64,000 bases of DNA from Salibacterium salarium. Lineage in GTDB: Bacteria; Bacillota; Bacilli; Bacillales; Marinococcaceae. Position 1 is the stretch's first letter. Each line of letters starts with the position of its first letter. The DNA is taken from NCBI RefSeq assembly GCF_030813635.1, contig NZ_JAUSUM010000004.1, forward strand, positions 204,851-268,850. The letters are read 5' to 3'. Under the pieces are notes generated by a model that was given only the letters and a program-made list of their open reading frames with translations, had not been told where the DNA came from and did no database searches. The translations under genes and the position numbers were made by a program. Below are positions 7,494 through 14,327 of the stretch, one piece after another.

Positions 7494-10388
7494 ATGGGAA
7501 ACTTTATTTCAAAACTAGAAGCTTCTTTACATAAAGGTTTTATTGATCAATCTTATCCTTATCAAGGAGATCATCAACCACAACTTTTACTTAATAAAAA
7601 GGAAAAAAGTGAAGATGTTTTATCATCTATTACAGAAGAACTAGACCATTGTCAGTCTTTTATTTTTTCTGTTGCTTTTATTACCGAAAGTGGGTTAGCT
7701 TCATTAAAATCTCATTTGTTTGACCTTAGGGAAAAAGGTATTCACGGCCGCATTTTGACATCTACATTTTTGAATTTTAATCAACCAAAGGTCTTTCGAG
7801 AACTATTGAAGTTAAAAAATGTAGAAGTGAGATTAACGAACGTGGAAGGTTTTCACTCAAAAGGTTATATTTTTGAGAAAGATACTCATTACTCTCTTAT
7901 CGTCGGTAGTTCAAACCTAACGTCTCATGCGATGAAAGTAAACTATGAATGGAATGTCAAATTAACGTCTTACGAAAACGGGGAAATTATTTATCACTTT
8001 AAAAACCAATTTGATGATGTTTGGAAAGACGCTATATGTTTAACATCTGAATGGGTTTTGGAATATGAGAAAAAGTATAATGAGTTGGTGGAACAGAAAC
8101 CGGTCAATCAAATTGCAGACTTTCCTTCTGACTACGTAAAAAATCCAGTAGAAGAGTCGATGCAAATCGAACCGAATAAAATGCAGGAAGCAGCATTAAG
8201 AGACATTGAAGCAGTGCGGGAAGATGGTAAGGAAAAAGGATTAATCATATCAGCAACAGGTACAGGTAAAACATACTTATCAGTTTTTGATGTGCGGCGC
8301 TTTGCACCAAAACGTATGTTATTTATCGTTCATCGTGAGCAAATATTGCAAAAGGCTATAAATGATTTTCAAAGAGTGCTCGGCGGTGCTGATAAAGATT
8401 TTGGTATTTTGTCTGGATCTAATAAAGACAAAGGTGCCAAATATTTATTTGCAACCATACAAACAATATCAAAGGAAAAAAACTTGCAGGAATTTGACCC
8501 AACGGAGTTTGATTATATTGTGATTGATGAAGTACATAAGGCGGGAGCAAATTCTTACCATAAGGTGATAGAGTATTTTACTCCAACATTCATGTTGGGA
8601 ATGACTGCAACTCCTGAACGGACAGATGACTTTAATATTTATGAATTATTTGATTATAATATTGCCTATGAAATCAGGTTACAAGAAGCATTAGAAGAAG
8701 ATATGCTATGCCCGTTCCATTATTTTGGTGTCACTGATTTTGAATATAACGGAAGTATTGTAGATGACGCAACGGAATTAGCAAATCTCGTCACAGAGGA
8801 ACGTGTGAATCATCTTTTGAATAAAATTCATTACTACGGGTATTCAGGAGAACGAGTCAGAGGTCTTATTTTTTGCAGTCGAAAAGAAGAAGCTCATCAT
8901 CTTTCAAAAGTAATGAATGAAAAGAATTTCAACACTGTGGCACTAACAGGTGATGACTCTCAAGAATTACGTTTACAACGTATTAATGAGTTAGAAAATG
9001 GCAAGCTCGATTATATTTTAACCGTCGACATATTTAACGAGGGTGTTGATATCCCAAGTATTAATCAAGTAGTTATGCTTAGACAAACACAATCTAGTAT
9101 CATCTTTATTCAACAGTTAGGAAGAGGACTCCGTAAAAACGAGACGAAAGATTATGTGACGGTTATTGATTTTATTGGTAACTATAAAAATAACTATCTA
9201 ATTCCTGTTGCCTTGTCCGGGGATAAGTCACAAAATAAGGACAACATTCGCAGACGAATGAAAGATACTAGTTACATTAAAGGAGTATCAACGATTCACT
9301 TTGAAGAAATCGCGAAAAAACAGATCTTCAAATCTATTGATACGACTAATTTAACAACAATGAAAATTTTAAAGGATGCTTACAAGAACCTGAAAAACCG
9401 TCTCGGAAGGGTTCCGTATCTATATGATTTTATACAAAATCATTCGATCGATCCCGTTGTTTTAGTCGGGAAATCAAATTACTATCAGTTTCTAAAGAAA
9501 ATGAAACAGCAGACTTGTGAAATAAATGAATATGAAAATAATATACTAACAATGCTTTCACAAGAAGTATTAAATGGAAAACGAAAACATGAGGTCGTGC
9601 TATTGAAAATGTTGTTACAACAAGAAAAAGTATCTCGTGAACACTTTATTCATTCACTAAGAAATAAAGGTTGTCGCACCGACGATGCAACTATTGCATC
9701 TGTGGAGAATATCTTTGATTTATCTTTTTTCACCCAAAATAACAAAAAGAAATATGGAAATATTCCAATGGTTACGTTAAACCATGATTTAACCTACGAG
9801 TTTAATAATGACATAGAAATAAGTCTTCGGGAGAATCCATATTATAAAAAGCTAATGAAGGATATTGTGGATACAGCAGAAGCAAAAAGTGAGAAATATC
9901 CATGTGATACACCATTTCAATTATATGATAAATATACAAGGAAAGATGTTGTAAAACTATTAAATTGGAAACAAGACGAAAGCTCAACAGTATATGGTTA
10001 TAAGACTAAGCACCAGACATGTCCCATTTTCGTAACGTATCATAAAGACGATACTGTAGAGACTAGTGTTGATTATGGGGATGAGTTTATCAGTCAAGAC
10101 GTACTAAAATGGTACACTCGGAGCAACCGGACATTACAATCCAATGAGGTGCAAAAAATAATACATGCAAAAGAGAACAATATAAACATTCATCTTTTTG
10201 TGAAAAAAGATGACGATGAAGGAAGCGATTTTTATTATCTAGGGAAGGCTGTACCAGAGAAGGATAGTGTAGAAGAAACAAGGATGAAAGGAAAGGATGA
10301 TAAGAACCTTCCTGTTGTGAAGATGAATATGAGAATGGAACAAAAGATGGATAATAAGCTCTATCATTATATTAAACAACACGCATAA
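7494..10388 (+). CDS. PLD nuclease-like / SF2 DEAD-box helicase / DUF3427 protein
   Basis: A 964-residue multidomain protein. Residues about 45-180 form a phospholipase-D-type domain with H121-x-K123 and GSSN at 138-141. A superfamily 2 helicase follows: Walker A SATGTGKT (253-260), DEVH (345-348), GMTATPE (369-375) and motif VI QQLGRGLRKN near 535. The C-terminal third matches DUF3427 in style (TCPIFVTYHK, VLKWYTRSNRTLQS, FYYLGKAVP). It probably unwinds and possibly cuts DNA. The PLD-helicase-DUF3427 architecture with a NUDIX neighbour recurs in Bacillales and resembles mobile defence modules, but that role is inference. ATG 7494 is chosen over GTG 7482 because GGTGG lies correctly before it. 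Confidence 0.87.
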   Translation: MGNFISKLEASLHKGFIDQSYPYQGDHQPQLLLNKKEKSEDVLSSITEELDHCQSFIFSVAFITESGLASLKSHLFDLREKGIHGRILTSTFLNFNQPKVFRELLKLKNVEVRLTNVEGFHSKGYIFEKDTHYSLIVGSSNLTSHAMKVNYEWNVKLTSYENGEIIYHFKNQFDDVWKDAICLTSEWVLEYEKKYNELVEQKPVNQIADFPSDYVKNPVEESMQIEPNKMQEAALRDIEAVREDGKEKGLIISATGTGKTYLSVFDVRRFAPKRMLFIVHREQILQKAINDFQRVLGGADKDFGILSGSNKDKGAKYLFATIQTISKEKNLQEFDPTEFDYIVIDEVHKAGANSYHKVIEYFTPTFMLGMTATPERTDDFNIYELFDYNIAYEIRLQEALEEDMLCPFHYFGVTDFEYNGSIVDDATELANLVTEERVNHLLNKIHYYGYSGERVRGLIFCSRKEEAHHLSKVMNEKNFNTVALTGDDSQELRLQRINELENGKLDYILTVDIFNEGVDIPSINQVVMLRQTQSSIIFIQQLGRGLRKNETKDYVTVIDFIGNYKNNYLIPVALSGDKSQNKDNIRRRMKDTSYIKGVSTIHFEEIAKKQIFKSIDTTNLTTMKILKDAYKNLKNRLGRVPYLYDFIQNHSIDPVVLVGKSNYYQFLKKMKQQTCEINEYENNILTMLSQEVLNGKRKHEVVLLKMLLQQEKVSREHFIHSLRNKGCRTDDATIASVENIFDLSFFTQNNKKKYGNIPMVTLNHDLTYEFNNDIEISLRENPYYKKLMKDIVDTAEAKSEKYPCDTPFQLYDKYTRKDVVKLLNWKQDESSTVYGYKTKHQTCPIFVTYHKDDTVETSVDYGDEFISQDVLKWYTRSNRTLQSNEVQKIIHAKENNINIHLFVKKDDDEGSDFYYLGKAVPEKDSVEETRMKGKDDKNLPVVKMNMRMEQKMDNKLYHYIKQHA

Positions 10389-10755
10389 ATGAAGGATGCT
10401 GTATGTTGGTTTTAAGGGACTCATTGAGACTATCGTTTTCAGTAGGAGAGGTACAGATAAGGAGAAATTAGCAGGAAGTTAAACGTTCGATTTCTGACTC
10501 TACGGTTGGTCTGTTTCCATACGTGCAAGTGTTCCTTCTATGCGAATGAAAAAGAATAACCATCTTTTCTTCGATTTAATCTTCAATGTGTGGCCTCCTT
10601 CACTTCTTTGCTGTTATACATCATGGTTTGATGTGTTGATGTTTCTAACGTTTAAAGGAGGGTATTTAATTAAGTAATGCATACTACGTTTACAGATAAA
10701 AAAACGTGGTGGCAGAGATTTTACCGTGGAGTTCATAAGAATGGAAAAAACGTAG
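10389..10755. other. Intergenic region with possible tiny ORFs
   Basis: No large gene is present. The region holds the leftward 28-codon frame described separately (10500-10586) and a rightward 29-codon frame at 10677-10766 whose GGAGG is about 13 bases from its ATG, too far to be convincing. No terminator for the helicase gene is obvious. Confidence 0.5.
10500..10586 (-). CDS. Possible 28-aa peptide with perfect ribosome binding site
   Basis: On the minus strand AAGGAGG stands seven bases before TTG at 10586-10584, followed by 28 codons and TAG at 10502-10500. The peptide begins MKIKSKKRWLFFFIRIEG: a basic start, a short hydrophobic patch, then a polar end (ARMETDQP). It could be a small membrane-active peptide, a leader peptide, or the decayed start of a longer gene. 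No family is recognised. The strong ribosome site is the only real support. Confidence 0.3.
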   Translation of the reverse strand: MKIKSKKRWLFFFIRIEGTLARMETDQP

Positions 10756-10784
10756 TTGATGTTTAAATGAATACACGGTATAAT
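10756..10784 (+). promoter_or_regulatory. Strong sigma-A promoter for antisense antitoxin RNA
   Basis: TTGATG (10756-10761), a spacer of exactly 17 bases, and a perfect TATAAT (10779-10784). No protein-coding start follows on this strand. The predicted start point near 10791 lies just beyond the toxin terminator, so the transcript runs antisense into the toxin mRNA. Confidence 0.75.
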
Positions 10785-10810
10785 CTGAAATATGCGAAAA
10801 TAAAGAAAAT

Positions 10811-10837
10811 GATCGAGGTGCCCTCACACCTCGAATC
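10811..10837 (-). terminator. Terminator of the toxin mRNA
   Basis: Read leftward, TCGAGGTG and CACCTCGA form an 8-bp stem with a 6-base loop, followed by a T-rich run. It ends a message starting near 10993, about 180 nt long, a normal size for such toxins. Confidence 0.65.
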
Positions 10838-10840
10838 AAG

Positions 10841-10981
10841 GCAGAATGAGTGTAATACAAATCACTAATCTTTTCGTGTGAGCAGAACCGCTATCAGCAT
10901 TCCAAAGCTTACCATTAGGCTAAGTGCTTCAAACGGACTCAAGTGAATCACCTCCTCTTACCAGAGGATCACTCATTCTGC
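10841..10981 (-). repeat. Perfect 12-bp long-range inverted repeat flanking the toxin ORF
   Basis: GCAGAATGAGTG (10841-10852) and its exact complement CACTCATTCTGC (10970-10981) lie at the two ends of the toxin message. In the RNA, the 5' leader and 3' untranslated region would pair, a fold known to hold type I toxin mRNAs in an inactive form. Confidence 0.8.
10865..10942 (-). CDS. Holin-like type I toxin, 25 aa
   Basis: A TTG start at 10942-10940 follows GAGGAGGTG by eight bases; 25 codons end with TAG at 10867-10865. The peptide begins MSPFEALSLMVSFGMLI, continues with AVLLT and ends in RKD. This is the pattern of the putative holin-like toxin family (the BsrG/TxpA type: M-S-x-F/Y-E-A/S-L, one membrane helix, basic tail). 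Such peptides insert in the membrane and stop growth when the antisense RNA is lost. The gene has its own extended -10 promoter, a terminator, a 5'-3' locking repeat and an opposing promoter, so the locus looks complete. It lies next to the helicase gene. Confidence 0.82.
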   Translation of the reverse strand: MSPFEALSLMVSFGMLIAVLLTRKD

Positions 10982-11000
10982 TAAAAGGACTAGCGCTTTT

Positions 11001-11029
11001 AGTGTACCATAAAATGTAAAGACTTAAAT
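11001..11029 (-). promoter_or_regulatory. Toxin promoter with extended -10
   Basis: Read leftward, TGGTACACT gives an extended -10 (TACACT at 11006-11001). The -35 region (ATTTAA at 11029-11024) is poor. The predicted start is near 10993. Confidence 0.5.
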
Positions 11030-11140
11030 GTTTTCTCGCAATAATAATAAAAATAGTTGATAATGTATTAGGTTATCTTTCCTATTTCTTACACGTTAAT
11101 GGAATAAAGGGAAGTTGAGCTAAAAAGCTATAGTCCGTAT

Positions 11141-11184
11141 AGTCGAATGGTTCTTATAAAAGAGCCATTCGACTTTTCTTTTCT
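11141..11184 (+). terminator. Rightward intrinsic terminator
   Basis: AGTCGAATGGTTC pairs with GAGCCATTCGACT (one G-U pair), followed by TTTCTTTTCTT. There is no rightward gene upstream of it except the predicted antitoxin RNA. Confidence 0.75.
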
Positions 11185-11225
11185 TATGTCCTGCCTAATA
11201 AAAAAATAAAATGGTGATTTATTAT

Positions 11226-12005
11226 TTAGTGCGCGATCATTTCATGGGCAATATCATGTCCATCCATTGCTGATGGGTAGTAGGTAGGCCAATTTGTGAC
11301 TTCATCCAATAAAGCTTCACGGTCGTCTCCCCAATACAAGTGGTAGTGATCAGCTTCATTTGGATAGATACTATGATCACTAAATTGAATATAAGAAGGA
11401 ACTCCTTCCGCTTCTTCCGCTAGCTCAAATATATATCTTACTCCTCTATTTCCCGCATCGTATGTTAGAATTTCATACCCATCGTAGACATATTCACCAG
11501 AATTTTCTTCACCGTTATTAAAGAAGGTTACTGTGTCTTCTTGAATTGTGATACGGTCAACGTCCGTTTGGTATCCTTCATGATAATACTCCTTATATTC
11601 TTCCTCTGTCATATCACCTTCATTTTCCGCTTTATGAGTAAATACCTCGTCAAGCGTACCATCTTGCAGATATGGATAGACAGATTGCCAGTCTCCTTCC
11701 CAATCGGAGAGGGAACGATCTTCTACTTGGCTGTCTTCAAAATACCCGTCATAGATTTGTTGTGCTTCTTCATCATCAGCGTGGCTATGATCGTGCTCAT
11801 GGTCGTGATCGTGTTCATTTTCATGTGTGTGACTCTCAGACGTTTGTTCTTGTGATTCAGAAGAGTCTTCTGAATCTGCTGAAGTTGGTGTTGCTTCATT
11901 ATCAGCAGAATCGCTTTCGGATGATGAATCTGAAGTCTGACACCCTACTACTAGTAATGAACTGATAGCTATTGTGCTTATACCTTTTGCAAAAAAAACT
12001 TTCAT
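11226..12005 (-). CDS. zinT: ZinT-family zinc-binding lipoprotein
   Basis: 259 residues. A lipoprotein signal peptide ends at the lipobox VVGC, so the protein is tethered to the outer face of the membrane. A Ser/Glu/Asp-rich linker and a His/Asp/Glu cluster (HTHENEHDHDHEHDHSH) follow, then a ZinT (YodA) domain with YDGYFEDSQVEDRSLSDWEG and the His-containing end DHYHLYWGD. The family scavenges zinc, often handing it to an AdcA/ZnuA-type transporter. The ATG at 12005 is preceded by AAGGAGTG; an in-frame GTG at 12014 overlaps that site. A near-perfect Zur box sits at the promoter, so expression should rise when zinc is short. No transporter genes are adjacent. Confidence 0.92.
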   Translation of the reverse strand: MKVFFAKGISTIAISSLLVVGCQTSDSSSESDSADNEATPTSADSEDSSESQEQTSESHTHENEHDHDHEHDHSHADDEEAQQIYDGYFEDSQVEDRSLSDWEGDWQSVYPYLQDGTLDEVFTHKAENEGDMTEEEYKEYYHEGYQTDVDRITIQEDTVTFFNNGEENSGEYVYDGYEILTYDAGNRGVRYIFELAEEAEGVPSYIQFSDHSIYPNEADHYHLYWGDDREALLDEVTNWPTYYPSAMDGHDIAHEMIAH

Positions 12006-12025
12006 ACCAAACACTCCTTCTAATT

Positions 12026-12046
12026 AAATCGTAATAGTTACGACTT
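12026..12046. promoter_or_regulatory. Zur operator
   Basis: TCGTAATAGTTACGA with A/T flanks fits the Bacillus Zur consensus TCGTAATnATTACGA with one mismatch. It lies between the -10 box and the zinT start, covering the transcription start point. Confidence 0.88.
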
Positions 12047-12048
12047 GT

Positions 12049-12078
12049 ATTATATACATCTCCTTATGGCCAAGTCAA
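12049..12078 (-). promoter_or_regulatory. zinT promoter
   Basis: Read leftward, TTGACT (12078-12073), 18 bases, TATAAT (12054-12049). It is directly followed by the Zur box. Confidence 0.8.
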
Positions 12079-12333
12079 GGATAAATATATAGATTTTTCC
12101 AATAGAGTGTCCATTTCGACATTTCTTCGGGTGGGGGAGATTCTATACTGAAAAGCTATTAGATGAGCCGGAGTGGGAGGCGATGTCTCCCTCTGAAAAA
12201 GGTTGATATTCTCCCCTGATAGGAATCCTTCTGATAGACGAACAAAGGAAACCCATGAGGTGGAGGAAATAAAGCAGGGCGTTGGTTTGAATGTCGCATG
12301 GCACGGAGGTTCGCTAGCAAAAATGAAGAGTAT

Positions 12334-12480
12334 AGAAGCTACGCGGACATTTAGTCCGTTATTTGACTCGTTTCCGGGTCCAAATACATTTGGTAAAAAA
12401 TACTCCTACTCGAAAAATAGATAGTATAAAATGTTGACGTTTTCGGGATCCAGATCCGAGCCACACGAAGACCTACAGGA
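12334..12480. repeat. Decayed copies of intergenic repeats seen elsewhere in the window
   Basis: The gene-free stretch 12080-12598 contains a 32-base segment (12334-12365) that matches 50014-50045 at 29 of 32 bases. It also has a second segment (AGTATAAAATGTTG at 12423-12436, then AGACCTACAG at 12469) that matches 60474-60487 and 60514. Both look like worn fragments of dispersed, non-coding repeat families. A rightward frame over this region (12203-12424) is not believed to be coding. Confidence 0.6.
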
Positions 12481-12598
12481 CGAGGCGTTCTTAGCCGAAC
12501 TTCCACTATTCACGGCGCGCTTGCGCTTTTATTAAATGATAATAACTCATCTACTGTTGTTTATGTTAAAATTTTCATGACAGTAAGGAGGGCATCGT

Positions 12599-12787
12599 AT
12601 GGATTTATTTTTTACTATGGTTAAAGATATTATATCTACTTTTTTCCAGAATGGGATATGGGTGGTAGGTTTTTTCTATTTATTAAATAAAACATTTGAA
12701 AACCCAACGCTTAGAAACGTTTCCAGAGATGCCATCATAGTGATTTTAGCGCTATTGCTCATTTATTCTATCTTTTTTAGTATCTAA
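12599..12787 (+). CDS. Small two-helix membrane protein, hypothetical
   Basis: 62 residues starting MDLFFTMVKDIISTFFQNG, with AAGGAGG seven bases before the ATG. Two membrane helices are visible (about 18-30 and 44-61) around a polar loop KTFENPTLRNVSRD. It is followed closely by a symmetrical terminator shared with the converging exporter gene. The size and form recall small BhlA/holin-like or other short membrane proteins of Bacilli, but there is no convincing family match, so the function is left open. It stands alone, downstream of decayed repeat sequence. Confidence 0.65.
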   Translation: MDLFFTMVKDIISTFFQNGIWVVGFFYLLNKTFENPTLRNVSRDAIIVILALLLIYSIFFSI

Positions 12788-12810
12788 TGTAGCAAAAACT
12801 ATACGTAACA

Positions 12811-12842
12811 AAGAGACTTCCAATCATATGGAAGTCTCTTTA
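12811..12842. terminator. Symmetrical bidirectional terminator
   Basis: AAAGAGACTTCC and GGAAGTCTCTTT form a perfect 12-bp stem between two converging genes. Confidence 0.8.
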
Positions 12843-12847
12843 ACAGA

Positions 12848-14056
12848 CTAATTTGTTGTTGGGTAATCTTTTTTAGTTAAGGAAAAGAAGGCAGTACAAC
12901 CGATAGTTGCAGTAATACATAATATGGCTCCCATTGGGACTGCGGTTGTCTCATTAATACCAACAAGTGGGGAGACGGTGGAGCCGAATAATAACGGCAG
13001 CATTCCTAGTAAAGCACTTGCGCTTCCTGCCCTGTGCCCCTGGTGCTCCATTGCTAGTGTGAAAGTACTTGTTAATACCATACCCATACAAGTCATATAA
13101 ATAAATATTGGTATAACAAGTGCTGCCAGCGGGCCTTCGATAATCGTCATAACTAGAAGGAATGAGGTTGCAATAACAGCCGTAATAACAGCGGTTTTCA
13201 ATAAATTTCTCTCGTGAACAATTCCTCCTAAACGTCCGATGATAAAACTTCCTGAAATAATAGCAAGCCCATTAATACCAAACAATATACTAAAGGCTTG
13301 TGGGGACACCCCATAAATACCCTGATAAACAAACGGTGTTCCCGAAACGTAGGCAAAACTTCCTCCGTGCACAAAACCGATAGTTAAGGCATAACCAATA
13401 AACGATCGATCTTTCAAAAGGCTGCCTATCGTTTGAAGAGAATGTCCTATCGAGCTTGGCGTTCGTTTTTCCGGCGGCAACGTTTCTTTTAGTCTAAATG
13501 CTACAATTAGAACGATGATAAGTCCGAGTAAACCTAAGAAATAAAAAATGGTATTCCAACTTGCAAAGGGTAAAAGCAAAATGCCTCCGCCCATTATTGG
13601 CGCAACCATAGGAGCCACTGCGTTTATGACCATTAAAAGCGCAAAAAATTTCGTAAGATCTCGACCGCTAAACACGTCGCGCACGACTGCACGGGAAAGG
13701 ACAATACCTGCTGAAGCAGTTAATCCCTGCAAAAATCGTGCTCCTACTAACGTCGCGATATTTGGCGCTAAAGCACAAAGGAGGGATGATAACGCAAATA
13801 GAGAGATTGATATCATTAAAGGCTTTCTTCTCCCTTGCGCATCACTGATAGGCCCGACAATGATCTGACCGACAGCCAACCCAATCAAACAGCTTGTTAA
13901 ACTAAGTTGTACAAAGGAAGCACGAGCTCCTAAGTCACTTGCGATATCGGGAAAACTCGGTAAATACATATCAATATTAAGAGGTCCTAATATACCGAGC
14001 ATGCCGAGTAGAAGAGCTAAGCCAAAACGCTCTTTTCCTGTTGGATTATGTATCAT
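12848..14056 (-). CDS. MFS multidrug exporter, Bcr/CflA family
   Basis: 402 residues and 12 membrane helices, the normal size of Bcr/CflA (DHA1) transporters. The N-terminal part shows the subfamily's NIDMYLPSFPDIASDL, then GPISDAQGRRKPLM (motif A) and RFLQGLTASAGIVLSRAVVRD, all typical of Bcr. Relatives export bicyclomycin, chloramphenicol or sulfonamides with protons. The ATG at 14056 (MIHNPTGKERF) is taken as the start, with GAGGTG about 12 bases before it; an upstream in-frame GTG at 14095 would add 13 basic residues. The divergent arabinanase gene lies to the right. Confidence 0.85.
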   Translation of the reverse strand: MIHNPTGKERFGLALLLGMLGILGPLNIDMYLPSFPDIASDLGARASFVQLSLTSCLIGLAVGQIIVGPISDAQGRRKPLMISISLFALSSLLCALAPNIATLVGARFLQGLTASAGIVLSRAVVRDVFSGRDLTKFFALLMVINAVAPMVAPIMGGGILLLPFASWNTIFYFLGLLGLIIVLIVAFRLKETLPPEKRTPSSIGHSLQTIGSLLKDRSFIGYALTIGFVHGGSFAYVSGTPFVYQGIYGVSPQAFSILFGINGLAIISGSFIIGRLGGIVHERNLLKTAVITAVIATSFLLVMTIIEGPLAALVIPIFIYMTCMGMVLTSTFTLAMEHQGHRAGSASALLGMLPLLFGSTVSPLVGINETTAVPMGAILCITATIGCTAFFSLTKKDYPTTN

Positions 14057-14203
14057 ATATCTGTTAACACCTCTTCGATATTTGTATAAAAGCACTCTAT
14101 TAGAATATCATAAAAAATAAACGGAGAGACAGTTTATGCATTATTTGTGCCATAGTAAGAACGGAGTACTATATCGAATATTACGTTAATACAAAACGAC
14201 GCA

Positions 14204-14219
14204 AGAGGTACGTACAATT
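14204..14219. promoter_or_regulatory. AraR-like operator upstream of arabinanase
   Basis: The core GTACGTAC (14208-14215) followed by AATT matches the right half and centre of the AraR consensus ATTTGTACGTACAAAT. The left arm is weak. It lies about 110 bases before the arabinanase start, between two divergent genes. Confidence 0.55.
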
Positions 14220-14298
14220 TTCGCAAAAATATTGAGAAAATTTCGTTATTAATGTAATCTGAAGATTGAGCGCTTAACTTGTAAGGACATGACATTTT

Positions 14299-14312
14299 TG
14301 TAAGCGCTTAAT
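14299..14312. promoter_or_regulatory. cre-like (CcpA) site
   Basis: TGTAAGCGCTTAAT fits the cre consensus except for its last two bases. A second half-similar GAGCGCTTAA lies at 14268-14277. The site is 16 bases before the arabinanase start, compatible with a roadblock to transcription when glucose is present. Confidence 0.5.
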
Positions 14313-14327
14313 TTAACAGGAGGGGAT

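Larger units (their letters stand above)
10791..11184 (+). ncRNA. Predicted antitoxin RNA antisense to holin-like toxin
   Basis: Transcription from the TTGATG-N17-TATAAT promoter would copy the complement of the whole toxin message, including its terminator, coding region and ribosome site. This is the arrangement of RatA against txpA and SR4 against bsrG in B. subtilis. The only U-tailed hairpin seen on this strand downstream is at 11141-11184, which would give about 390 nt. An earlier end, for example near the 10981-11003 hairpin, is quite possible. The 5' end is better supported than the 3' end. Confidence 0.5.

Noticed and set aside
10677-10766. 29-codon rightward frame ending over the antitoxin promoter
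   Set aside because: GGAGG is about 13 bases from the ATG and the stop lies inside the promoter of the antisense RNA; no family likeness.
12203-12424. 73-codon rightward frame
   Set aside because: It runs across worn repeat fragments, has no ribosome site and no protein-like pattern.
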